The position numbers and the translations under genes are program-made. A DNA stretch of 64,000 bases from Gammaproteobacteria bacterium (GTDB lineage: Bacteria; Pseudomonadota; Gammaproteobacteria; Pseudomonadales; Oleiphilaceae), in assembly GCA_002747055.1 (NCBI GenBank), contig PDSQ01000027.1:57443-121442 (forward strand), in the 5' to 3' direction. This document shows, piece by piece, positions 34,838-42,910 of this stretch (the first letter of the stretch is position 1; every line of letters starts with the position of its first letter). The notes beneath the pieces are model-generated. The model worked only from the letters and a program-made list of their open reading frames with translations, was not told the DNA's origin and did no database searches.

Positions 34838-35814
34838 GAAATCGTGGATATGATCTGATCGGTGATGTGCATGGGTGTACAAATAGTCTGATACGATTGC
34901 TGGACAAATTGGGGTACAGCAAAAAAAACGGTGTGTTCGAGCATGCCGAGCGGCAGGCGGTATTTGTCGGTGATGTGATTGATCGTGGTCCGAGAATACG
35001 GGAAGCTTTGCATCTTGTTCGTGATATGGTCGAGCGTGGTTCGGCGCAAATGATTATGGGCAATCACGAATACAATGCACTGGGGTATTGCACTCGGGCT
35101 CGACCTGGTAGCGGCAGAACCTACCTGAGAGAGCATACTGCCCGGCATCGCAGGATGCTAAGAGAAACATTGGAGCAATTTGAGGACTATCCTGTCGATT
35201 GGCAAGATTTCCTAGGCTGGTTTTACAGTTTGCCTTTATTTCTGGAGTTTGACCATTTTCGGATGGTGCATGCTTGTTGGGATGACAAACTGATTTCTCA
35301 ATATAAAGCGCGATTTCAGCGCAATACCATAGATGAAGACTTTTTGCATGCATCAGTGGTCAAAGACAGTTTTGCTGGGCAAGTGATGGATCGCCTTTTG
35401 CATGGTACCGATCTCAGACTGCCTGATGAACAAAAAATAGTGGGTCGGGACGGGTTGGAGCGAGCGTTTTTTCGAACTAAATTCTGGGCCGATGACCCTC
35501 GATCCTACCGCGATGTAGTCTTTCAGCCCGATCCCTTGCCGGAAAATGTCGCCGGCAAGCCTATCAGTGAGCAGGATCGTCAGCGGCTTCTGGGTTATCC
35601 ACCGAACCAGCCCCCCGTTTTTTTCGGACATTACTGGATGTCTGGCATCCCACGGCCACTCAAATCAAATGTCGCGTGCCTGGATTACAGTGCCGTGAAG
35701 TACGGTAAGCTCGTTGCCTATCGTATGGATGAAGAGTCGGTGCTTTCTGCGGATAAATTCGTCTGGGTCGAGGTGGTGAAGGAAATGTGTACAAAAGAGA
35801 TTACCGGACTGTAA
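34834..35814 (+). CDS. Calcineurin-like metallophosphoesterase (serine/threonine phosphatase type)
   Basis: A 326-residue phosphoesterase with the metal-binding signatures GDVHGC, VGDVIDRGP and GNHEYNA, and a later GHYW. The start is TTG overlapping the nadK stop, with GGGGTAAGG upstream; no other usable start precedes the GDVHG motif. The substrate could be phosphoproteins or dinucleotide polyphosphates; sequence does not decide. It lies between nadK and a rhomboid gene, probably in one transcript. Confidence 0.87.
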   Translation: MRNRGYDLIGDVHGCTNSLIRLLDKLGYSKKNGVFEHAERQAVFVGDVIDRGPRIREALHLVRDMVERGSAQMIMGNHEYNALGYCTRARPGSGRTYLREHTARHRRMLRETLEQFEDYPVDWQDFLGWFYSLPLFLEFDHFRMVHACWDDKLISQYKARFQRNTIDEDFLHASVVKDSFAGQVMDRLLHGTDLRLPDEQKIVGRDGLERAFFRTKFWADDPRSYRDVVFQPDPLPENVAGKPISEQDRQRLLGYPPNQPPVFFGHYWMSGIPRPLKSNVACLDYSAVKYGKLVAYRMDEESVLSADKFVWVEVVKEMCTKEITGL

Positions 35815-35854
35815 AGATAATTCGCGGTTTACTGTTTCATGGGGGTGCCGGCAA

Positions 35855-36727
35855 TTGAAAAAAGTGGCAGAGTTACCGTTGGACGCAGAGTGTGCTTCCT
35901 TCGCCAAATGGCTGAGTGAGCACAATGTCGCTCATCAATTTGTCGAGGAAAGAGGTAAAGTGGTGCTCTATGTGGCCACTGAACTGGCCGTGGATGTGCA
36001 GAAGGCCCTTTCGGCATATATGAGTGACTCGCAGGTAAGGCAGCGCATAGATCAGAATGTGGCGTCACCTTCTGCCTCGAGCTTGCTGAGATGGCATATG
36101 ATGGTTCGGCCTGGCAAGGCTCCTGTCGTCTTTGTCTGCGTGGTGGCGTCGATACTCATTGCCGCTGTTACCGGGTTCGGTGAAGGTGGGCCGCTGTTAC
36201 GGGCACTGCTTTTTGCCGATCCGTTTCTGGTACTTGACAATACGCCGGCACAGCGTATACAGGCCGTTTTCTATAATTTGGCAGAGGGCCAGTGGTGGCG
36301 TTTTTTTTCTCCGGCTTTACTCCATTTCAATGTGTTGCATCTGGTTTTTAACATGATGTGGCTATGGTATTTGGGAGCCAAAGTTGAACTCAAGGAAGGG
36401 GGGGGACGAATACTCGGACTGGTGGTTATTTTGTCTTTCGCTTCAAATGCCACCCAGTACTTGCTGACCGGCCCGCATTTTGGTGGTATGTCCGGGGTGG
36501 TTTATGGTCTGTTCGGGTATTGCTGGTTGTCCGATAAGGGGAAGCAGCAGCCGGTTTACGATGTTTCCCCTGTGTTGTTTGGCTTTATGTTGTTTTGGCT
36601 GGTGCTTGGCTTTACGGAGCTTACTTATATGCTGGGGGTCGGCAAAATGGCCAATGGGGCGCATCTGATGGGGCTGGTTGCAGGTTTACTGGCAGCGCTG
36701 ATTGTAAAGAAGGCCCGGTTGGGTTGA
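35855..36727 (+). CDS. glpG: GlpG-type rhomboid intramembrane serine protease
   Basis: A 290-residue protease that cuts within the membrane. A small cytoplasmic N-terminal domain (about residues 1-60) precedes six membrane segments. HFNVLHLVFNMMWLWYLG contains the conserved loop, the catalytic Ser lies in GGMSGVVYGL (about 212) and the catalytic His in NGAHLMGLVAG (about 270). The start is TTG with GGGGGTG upstream. It follows the phosphatase by about 40 bases. Confidence 0.9.
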   Translation: MKKVAELPLDAECASFAKWLSEHNVAHQFVEERGKVVLYVATELAVDVQKALSAYMSDSQVRQRIDQNVASPSASSLLRWHMMVRPGKAPVVFVCVVASILIAAVTGFGEGGPLLRALLFADPFLVLDNTPAQRIQAVFYNLAEGQWWRFFSPALLHFNVLHLVFNMMWLWYLGAKVELKEGGGRILGLVVILSFASNATQYLLTGPHFGGMSGVVYGLFGYCWLSDKGKQQPVYDVSPVLFGFMLFWLVLGFTELTYMLGVGKMANGAHLMGLVAGLLAALIVKKARLG

Positions 36728-36848
36728 TTGGCAATTCAGCTGGCTTGCCACGGTTTTTTTCTGTATCGTCGTTTCCGGTAAAACCGATTTCTGCCAACGC
36801 GCCATCTCTTGTGTTATAGTTTTTTGTCCAAAAAAACGAGGTAGTAAG

Positions 36849-37160
36849 ATGAACGTAAAAGATCTGGTCAATTCAATCACTCATGACACCTATCAGAACC
36901 TGAAAAAGTCGCTTGAGCTTGGCAAATGGGCAGATGGCAACAAGTTGACGCCAAATCAAAAGCGACACTGTATGGATATGATTATCATGTATGAAAACTA
37001 CCACAATATGCCAGAGCACCAAAGAACCGGTTATCTCGGCAATGGCAAAGACAAAAAAACCCCTTGTGGTTCTGAATCAAATAAATTGGCGGCCGTCTTT
37101 GAAAGTGTGAGCCAGAAGGTCGATGCCGGGCAGTTTGATGATAGCCAAAAGCGCCACTAA
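36849..37160 (+). CDS. DUF1315 (YeaC-like) family protein
   Basis: A 103-residue protein. The N-terminal half (DLVNSITHDTYQNLKKSLELGKW, LTPNQKRHCMDMII) matches the YeaC/DUF1315 family of gammaproteobacteria, whose function is unknown. The C-terminal part (KKTPCGSESNKLAAVFESVSQK) is longer than in E. coli YeaC. It lies alone between the rhomboid gene and pepN. Confidence 0.8.
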   Translation: MNVKDLVNSITHDTYQNLKKSLELGKWADGNKLTPNQKRHCMDMIIMYENYHNMPEHQRTGYLGNGKDKKTPCGSESNKLAAVFESVSQKVDAGQFDDSQKRH

Positions 37161-37217
37161 TTTCGATAAAAACGCCCGTAAGTACACCATTGACCTACCG
37201 TTGGAAATTGATTAACC

Positions 37218-39920
37218 ATGAAAGACGCGCAGCCAAGAACGATTTATCTGAGTGAATACCAACCTCCGCTATTTTTGATCGACGAAACTGATTTGCACTT
37301 CGATTTGTTCGAAAAAGGAACTGTCGTTACGGTTCGCCTGTCTATGCGTAAAAATCCCGGGAGAATGGAAGAGGTATCGAATCGACTTGTTCTGTCAGGT
37401 ATTGATTTGGAGCTGGTATCCTTAGCGGTCGATGGTCAGCCCCTTTCGGCGAGTGATTATCTGATAGCCGGGGAAGAGTTGATTATACATTCTGTTCCAG
37501 ACAAATTTGAATTTACCTGTACCAATAAGATTAAACCTCAGCAAAATACTTGTCTTGAAGGACTCTACAAAAGTTCGGGTATGTTCTGTACCCAATGCGA
37601 GGCGGAAGGTTTCAGGCGCATAACCTATTATCTGGATCGGCCCGATGTGATGTCCCGGTTCCGCACCACCATCGTCGCTGACAAAGAACGTTATCCGGTG
37701 TTGCTGTCAAATGGCAATAAAATCAAGAGTGGGAATTTGGCCGAGGGCAGGCACTTCGTCACCTGGGAAGATCCGTTTAAAAAGCCGTGTTACCTGTTCG
37801 CGCTGGTTGCCGGTGATTTGTACTTGCATCGAGATCAATTTGTCACCCTGTCAGGCAGAAAAATAGACCTGTGCATGTATGTCGAGCCGCACAATGCCGA
37901 TAAGTGCGATTTTGCGATGGCATCGCTGAAAAAAGCAATGGCCTGGGATGAGCAAGTCTACGGACGTGAGTATGATCTGGATATTTTCATGATAGTCGCT
38001 GTCGATGACTTTAATATGGGCGCGATGGAAAACAAGGGGTTGAATATTTTCAATTCATCTTGTGTATTGGCCAAACCAGATACCACCACGGATAGTGCTT
38101 ATAAGCGAATCGAAGGTATTGTCGCTCACGAGTATTTTCATAATTGGTCCGGCAATCGAGTGACCTGCCGGGACTGGTTTCAGTTAAGCTTGAAAGAGGG
38201 CTTTACCGTTTTCAGGGATTCAGAGTTTTCTGCCGATATGGGCGCACGCACGGTAAAGAGAATTGACGATGTCACTGTGCTTATAACGGCCCAGTTTGCC
38301 GAGGATGCAGGCCCGATGGCCCATCCCGTTCGACCCGCTTCCTATATCGAGATTTCAAATTTTTATACCCTGACTGTCTACGAGAAAGGCGCAGAAGTAG
38401 TGAGAATGATCCACACTTTGCTGGGCGCCGACGCTTTTCGTCGCGGGACCGATCATTATTTTGCCAAACATGATGGGCAGGCCGTGACCACAGAGGATTT
38501 TGTCGTTGCGATGGAGCAGGCAAGCGGGGTGGATCTTAGCCAGTTCAGACGATGGTACGAGCAGGCGGGGACACCAGTTCTGGATGTTTCGGATGAATTC
38601 GATCAGACAGCGGGAGAATACCGGATCACTGTTAAACAGAGCTGCCCGGCGACACCGGGCCAACCTGAAAAAGTCCCTTTTCATATCCCGTTAGCGATGG
38701 GTTTGCTGGATGAGCGAGGGCAGGATATCCAGATTCGCACCGAGTCCAATGGTACGTTTTCTTGCCAATTGGTGAGCGATGAAGGTGTTTCCCACACCGA
38801 AATTTTGCAACTTCGAGAGGCCTCCCAGACATGGCGCTTTTCCGGTTTAAGTGCAAAGCCGCAGCCGTCACTACTGAGGGGATTTTCTGCACCGGTACGG
38901 CTTAATTACGGTTATAGCCGGGATGAATTGCTGTTTTTGATGAACCACGATTCGGATGGTTTCAATCGCTGGGATGCAGGACAAAAGCTGGCAACCAGTG
39001 TGATTCAGGAATTGATAGTCAAGCAAGTGGAAGGGCTGACTATTGATGGTGCAATGCTGGATGACCGTTTGGTTGAAGCGTACCGGAATACACTCGGAGC
39101 AAAAATGGCGGGGACGGTTGAAGAGCGGGCGTTATTGGCCAAGATGATGATTCTGCCTAGTGAACAGTATCTCATTGAAATATCCGTTATCGCCCATGTA
39201 GATGAGATTCACGACACAAGAAACCTGGTGTTGGCAACCATTGCCCATCGGTTACGCGCTGAGCTAAAGGAGTTGTATCTTGTAAACAATGACACTACTG
39301 AATATCGCTATGATTCGTCATCGGTAGCACAACGATCATTGAAAAACTTGGCGTTATCCTGGTTATTGAAAATAGATGAAGAAGAAGCTCTGGAGTGGGC
39401 GTTACGGCAATACTCCAACGCAACCAATATGACAGATCGACTGGCTGCGTTGGCTGCGTTGATGGAATCGTCATTCGTCGCCGAACGGGATGCGGCGTTG
39501 ACTGCTTTTTACGATGCCTGGAAAGACGACGCGCAGGTTGTCGAAATGTGGTTTGCGCTCCAGTCTGGCCACGCCAAGACGGGGACGCTCAAGCGGGTGC
39601 AAGACTTGATGGCGCATCCGGCATTTGAAATCAGAAATCCCAATAAGGTTCGTGCTGTGATTGGTGTTTTTGCCAATCAAAGTCTGGTTAATTTTCATGC
39701 ACTCTCTGGTGCCGGGTATCAATTTCTTGCAGACCGTGTGATAGAGCTGGACAAACAGAACCCACAGATTGCCGCTCGTCTTGCTATTCCGTTGACTCGT
39801 TGGAAAAAGTACAGTGTTGAACGTCAAATTCTGTTGAATAAACAGCTTGACCGAATACTGAAGCAGCCACACTTGTCAAAAGATGTATTTGAAATCGTAT
39901 CTAAGAGCAAGAACAATTGA
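37218..39920 (+). CDS. pepN: Aminopeptidase N (PepN)
   Basis: A 900-residue M1-family zinc aminopeptidase that removes N-terminal residues from peptides in the cytoplasm. The exopeptidase motif GAMEN is at about 268-272. The zinc site HEYFH starts at His304 with the second Glu in LKEGFTVFRD (about 327), and a Tyr in NFYTLTVYEKG acts in catalysis. The length matches the E. coli enzyme. It is monocistronic; a promoter-like region follows. Confidence 0.96.
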   Translation: MKDAQPRTIYLSEYQPPLFLIDETDLHFDLFEKGTVVTVRLSMRKNPGRMEEVSNRLVLSGIDLELVSLAVDGQPLSASDYLIAGEELIIHSVPDKFEFTCTNKIKPQQNTCLEGLYKSSGMFCTQCEAEGFRRITYYLDRPDVMSRFRTTIVADKERYPVLLSNGNKIKSGNLAEGRHFVTWEDPFKKPCYLFALVAGDLYLHRDQFVTLSGRKIDLCMYVEPHNADKCDFAMASLKKAMAWDEQVYGREYDLDIFMIVAVDDFNMGAMENKGLNIFNSSCVLAKPDTTTDSAYKRIEGIVAHEYFHNWSGNRVTCRDWFQLSLKEGFTVFRDSEFSADMGARTVKRIDDVTVLITAQFAEDAGPMAHPVRPASYIEISNFYTLTVYEKGAEVVRMIHTLLGADAFRRGTDHYFAKHDGQAVTTEDFVVAMEQASGVDLSQFRRWYEQAGTPVLDVSDEFDQTAGEYRITVKQSCPATPGQPEKVPFHIPLAMGLLDERGQDIQIRTESNGTFSCQLVSDEGVSHTEILQLREASQTWRFSGLSAKPQPSLLRGFSAPVRLNYGYSRDELLFLMNHDSDGFNRWDAGQKLATSVIQELIVKQVEGLTIDGAMLDDRLVEAYRNTLGAKMAGTVEERALLAKMMILPSEQYLIEISVIAHVDEIHDTRNLVLATIAHRLRAELKELYLVNNDTTEYRYDSSSVAQRSLKNLALSWLLKIDEEEALEWALRQYSNATNMTDRLAALAALMESSFVAERDAALTAFYDAWKDDAQVVEMWFALQSGHAKTGTLKRVQDLMAHPAFEIRNPNKVRAVIGVFANQSLVNFHALSGAGYQFLADRVIELDKQNPQIAARLAIPLTRWKKYSVERQILLNKQLDRILKQPHLSKDVFEIVSKSKNN

Positions 39921-39943
39921 TCCACTGATTTGCCGTGCCGGTT

Positions 39944-39961
39944 AGACAGATCGATCTGTCT
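39944..39961. promoter_or_regulatory. Perfect 18-bp palindrome, probable repressor operator
   Basis: AGACAGATCGATCTGTCT is its own reverse complement. It lies just after pepN and eight bases before a perfect TATAAT (39970-39975), where it would cover the -35 position of a promoter for the DUF1329 operon. Length and symmetry fit a TetR-type dimer site. No regulator gene is next to it. Confidence 0.6.
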
Positions 39962-39969
39962 GCTAAATG

Positions 39970-39975
39970 TATAAT
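39970..39975 (+). promoter_or_regulatory. -10 box of the DUF1329-YCF48-RND operon
   Basis: A consensus TATAAT about 212 bases before the first gene of the operon. No good -35 box stands 16-18 bases upstream; that position is taken by the palindrome, so the promoter may need an activator or be weak. The remaining leader to 40186 shows no gene. Confidence 0.5.
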
Positions 39976-40186
39976 AGATGGGGTGTATATGGAGTGCATA
40001 TAGATTAGTTGGGGTTTATATATAACAGTCATCAGGGTTTGAATTGGGTCGATATCTCTTTCTTGTTCCGAAATTCCATAGTCGTCCTCACGAAGGTTGT
40101 GTCCGTTGGGTGAGGTTTTCGGTATTATTGGCCGATATCTCGAAATTGTAATGAGACTTCAGTTGGTTATGTATCAAGGGAAAACA

Positions 40187-41569
40187 ATGCATACTAAGAA
40201 ACTTTTCGTTCTGGGCTTTTTGCTGCTGTTCTGTTTTGGTATCTCGGTGGATGCAAAGGTATCCCAGCAGGAGGCTCGCAAATTGGGTAAGGAATTGACG
40301 CCGTTTGGGGCAATAAAAAAAGGCAACAAGGCAGGTTCTATTCCACCATGGAAAGGTGGGCTTACAACGCCACCTGCCGCGTATAAGCGTTCCGGTCAGC
40401 ATCACCCCGATCCGTTCGCCAAAGACCAAGTGCTGTTTACGATCGATGCCCAAAATGTAAAAAACTATTCGGCCAGATTAACCGTTGGGGTCAGGGCATT
40501 GATCAAAACCTATCCGGCTTCCTTCGAATTGCCAGTTTACAAAACACGCAGAACTCATGCCGCGCCTGATTGGGTGGTAAAGAATACCGCTAAAAATGCA
40601 CTGACCGCCAGGTTGGTTGGAGGCGGGAATGGCATTAAAAATGCTTACGGCGGCATTCCATTTCCGATTCTATCCGGGTCCGATAGCGAAAAAGCGTTGC
40701 AGGCAATGTGGAACCATATGACTCGGTGGCGTGGAGTTTTTGTCACTCGTCGTTCTTCCGAGGTGGCGGTGCAGCGCAATGGCGATTACACACCAGTCAG
40801 CTCTCAGCAAGAGGTATTCTGGAATTTTTACAATCCAGAAGGTTCGGTCGACGATCTTGATAATATTTTGTATTACTACTTGTCCTTTACCAAGGCGCCG
40901 GCGCGATTGGCAGGCGGGGCGATTCTCGTACACGAGACCATCGATCAGGTGAAAGAGCCACGTAAAGCCTGGGGTTATAACAAGGGGCAGCGACGGGTGC
41001 GGCGGGCACCGAATTTGGCGCATGACTCTCCGGTCGCTGCAGCGGATAATCTGAGAACAGCTGATGATACCGATATGTATAATGGTTCCCCCGAATTATA
41101 CCATTGGAAATACAAGGGACTGAAAGAGTATTACATCCCTTACAATAGTTACCGAGTGAGTCAATCGACGGTTAAGTATAAGGACTTACTCAATGTCTCG
41201 CATATCAATCCAAAGTATACTCGCTGGGAGTTGCACCGGGTGCATGTGGTTGAGGCCAATCTTAAAAGTGAGTCACGGCATATTTACCAAAAACGCGTGT
41301 TTTATATTGATGAAGACAGTTGGAATGTCGCGTTGGTAGATCAGTATGATGCCCGTGGCAAACTCTGGCGGGTGAGTATGGCCTTTTTGAAAAACTTTTA
41401 TGAGCTTCCCGGGGTATGGACTGCAATCGATGTTTTTTATGACTTGCAGGCTCGTCGCTACCACGTTCAGGGTTTGGATAGTGAAGAACGAGATACCCGA
41501 GTATTCGAGAACAAGGTGCCCAACCCAAGATATTTTAAGCCGAGACAACTCAGGCGAAGTGGTCGATAA
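40187..41569 (+). CDS. DUF1329-family exported protein
   Basis: A 460-residue protein with a signal peptide (KKLFVLGFLLLFCFGISVDA). The mature start KVSQQEARKLGKELTPFGA and the later segments are typical of DUF1329, a periplasmic/outer-membrane family possibly related to lipoprotein-binding folds such as LolB. Members are regularly encoded with a YCF48 protein and an RND/MMPL exporter, as here, and often with a DUF1302 protein, which is absent. ATG 40187 is preceded by AAGGGA; the upstream in-frame part would spoil the signal peptide. Function is inferred only from the operon. Confidence 0.88.
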   Translation: MHTKKLFVLGFLLLFCFGISVDAKVSQQEARKLGKELTPFGAIKKGNKAGSIPPWKGGLTTPPAAYKRSGQHHPDPFAKDQVLFTIDAQNVKNYSARLTVGVRALIKTYPASFELPVYKTRRTHAAPDWVVKNTAKNALTARLVGGGNGIKNAYGGIPFPILSGSDSEKALQAMWNHMTRWRGVFVTRRSSEVAVQRNGDYTPVSSQQEVFWNFYNPEGSVDDLDNILYYYLSFTKAPARLAGGAILVHETIDQVKEPRKAWGYNKGQRRVRRAPNLAHDSPVAAADNLRTADDTDMYNGSPELYHWKYKGLKEYYIPYNSYRVSQSTVKYKDLLNVSHINPKYTRWELHRVHVVEANLKSESRHIYQKRVFYIDEDSWNVALVDQYDARGKLWRVSMAFLKNFYELPGVWTAIDVFYDLQARRYHVQGLDSEERDTRVFENKVPNPRYFKPRQLRRSGR

Positions 41570-41679
41570 TGTCGGGTATGAGCAAAGGTGACCCGAACGC
41601 CACTTTCACCTGGCTCGTTGTTATGCGATGATGAGACCAGAGTGCACAATAATTAAAGTCAACTGAAAAGGCGAGTTCT

Positions 41680-42873
41680 ATGAAGAAAAAACCGCGCAGC
41701 AGGATGTCATCTGTGGTCTGCCAAGGGATAACGTCAGCGGTTGGTCAGAGGTGGGTGCGTACTATTCTGTCGATCAGTGTCCTGGTGTTTTCCGCCGGTT
41801 CGGCTATGGCTCTGGAGGATGTGCTGGAAACGTCTGCAATGGCCACCAGTCTCGCAACAAAATCACTTTTGCTGGACGCGACTCGGGTCGGTGATACCTA
41901 TGTGGCAGTGGGTGAGCGCGGGCATGTTATTTATTCCAGCGATGACGGTATGACATGGGTTCAGGGGGCGGTACCTGTGTCAACTACGTTAACCTCGGTT
42001 TATTTTATCGATGGTACTCAGGGTTGGGCTGTCGGCCATGGGGGTGTCGTGCTCGCGACACGCGATGCGGGCAAAACCTGGGTAAAACAATTTGATGGCC
42101 ATTTGGCAAATCAAATGGTGATCAAGGCAGCCGAGCAGCGGATTAAAAACCTGGAGTCCGCGCTTGATGCGGCTACCGATGAAGATAAAGCGGATATCGA
42201 ATACGAGCTGGAAGAAGCGCAATTCAATCTGGAAGATGCGATAGTGGACGCTGAAACCGGTGCAGGCAAACCACTGCTGGATGTGTGGTTCAGGGATGCC
42301 AATCATGGCTTTGTGGTTGGTGCTTACGGGTTCTTTTTCAAGACTTCTGATGGTGGCAAAAACTGGGAAAACTGGGCCCATCAAATTGAAAATCGAGAAC
42401 GTTTTCACTTGAATGCTATTGGCAAGATTACCGGGGATGTTCTTTTTCTGGTGGGTGAAGCCGGAATTGCCTATGTGTCAATGGATCTTGGTGAAACATG
42501 GAAAACCCTGGATGTACCCTATGACGGATCGTTTTTCGGTTTGACGGGAACCGGCAATGTCAATGAAGTGCTTGTTTTTGGTTTACGTGGCAACGTTTTT
42601 CGTTCCGTTGATTTAGGGCGAAGTTGGCAGTCGATCGACGCCGGAACGGATGCGTCTTTAACGGGTGGATCTCCGGGCAAAGGTAACAACGTTACCTTGG
42701 TTGGGGTTCGAGGTGTCGTTGCGGTCAGCAACAATAGTGGTGAGAGCTTTATTGCGCTAGAAAGGAAAGACAGGTTGGCGCTCTCGGCGGTATTGCATAG
42801 AACGGATCAAAGCCTCCTGCTGTTTGGCGAAGGTGGTGTTGTGGTTGCGGATAGTCAAGGCAAAGACCTGTGA
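41680..42873 (+). CDS. YCF48/BNR-repeat beta-propeller exported protein
   Basis: A 397-residue protein with a long signal peptide ending near SAGSAMA. Repeated blades are visible as DDGMTWVQ, DAGKTWVK, DGGKNWEN and LGETWKT, each with the D-x-G-x-T/N-W pattern. Residues about 145-190 break the propeller with a charged helical insert (EQRIKNLESALDAATDEDK and following Glu-rich turns). It lies between the DUF1329 and RND genes. In photosynthetic organisms YCF48/Hcf136 helps assemble photosystem II; here it probably assists the exporter. Confidence 0.87.
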   Translation: MKKKPRSRMSSVVCQGITSAVGQRWVRTILSISVLVFSAGSAMALEDVLETSAMATSLATKSLLLDATRVGDTYVAVGERGHVIYSSDDGMTWVQGAVPVSTTLTSVYFIDGTQGWAVGHGGVVLATRDAGKTWVKQFDGHLANQMVIKAAEQRIKNLESALDAATDEDKADIEYELEEAQFNLEDAIVDAETGAGKPLLDVWFRDANHGFVVGAYGFFFKTSDGGKNWENWAHQIENRERFHLNAIGKITGDVLFLVGEAGIAYVSMDLGETWKTLDVPYDGSFFGLTGTGNVNEVLVFGLRGNVFRSVDLGRSWQSIDAGTDASLTGGSPGKGNNVTLVGVRGVVAVSNNSGESFIALERKDRLALSAVLHRTDQSLLLFGEGGVVVADSQGKDL

Positions 42874-42910
42874 CAAACGACATTTTTTAGGGGAATTAGG
42901 GGATCAATGA

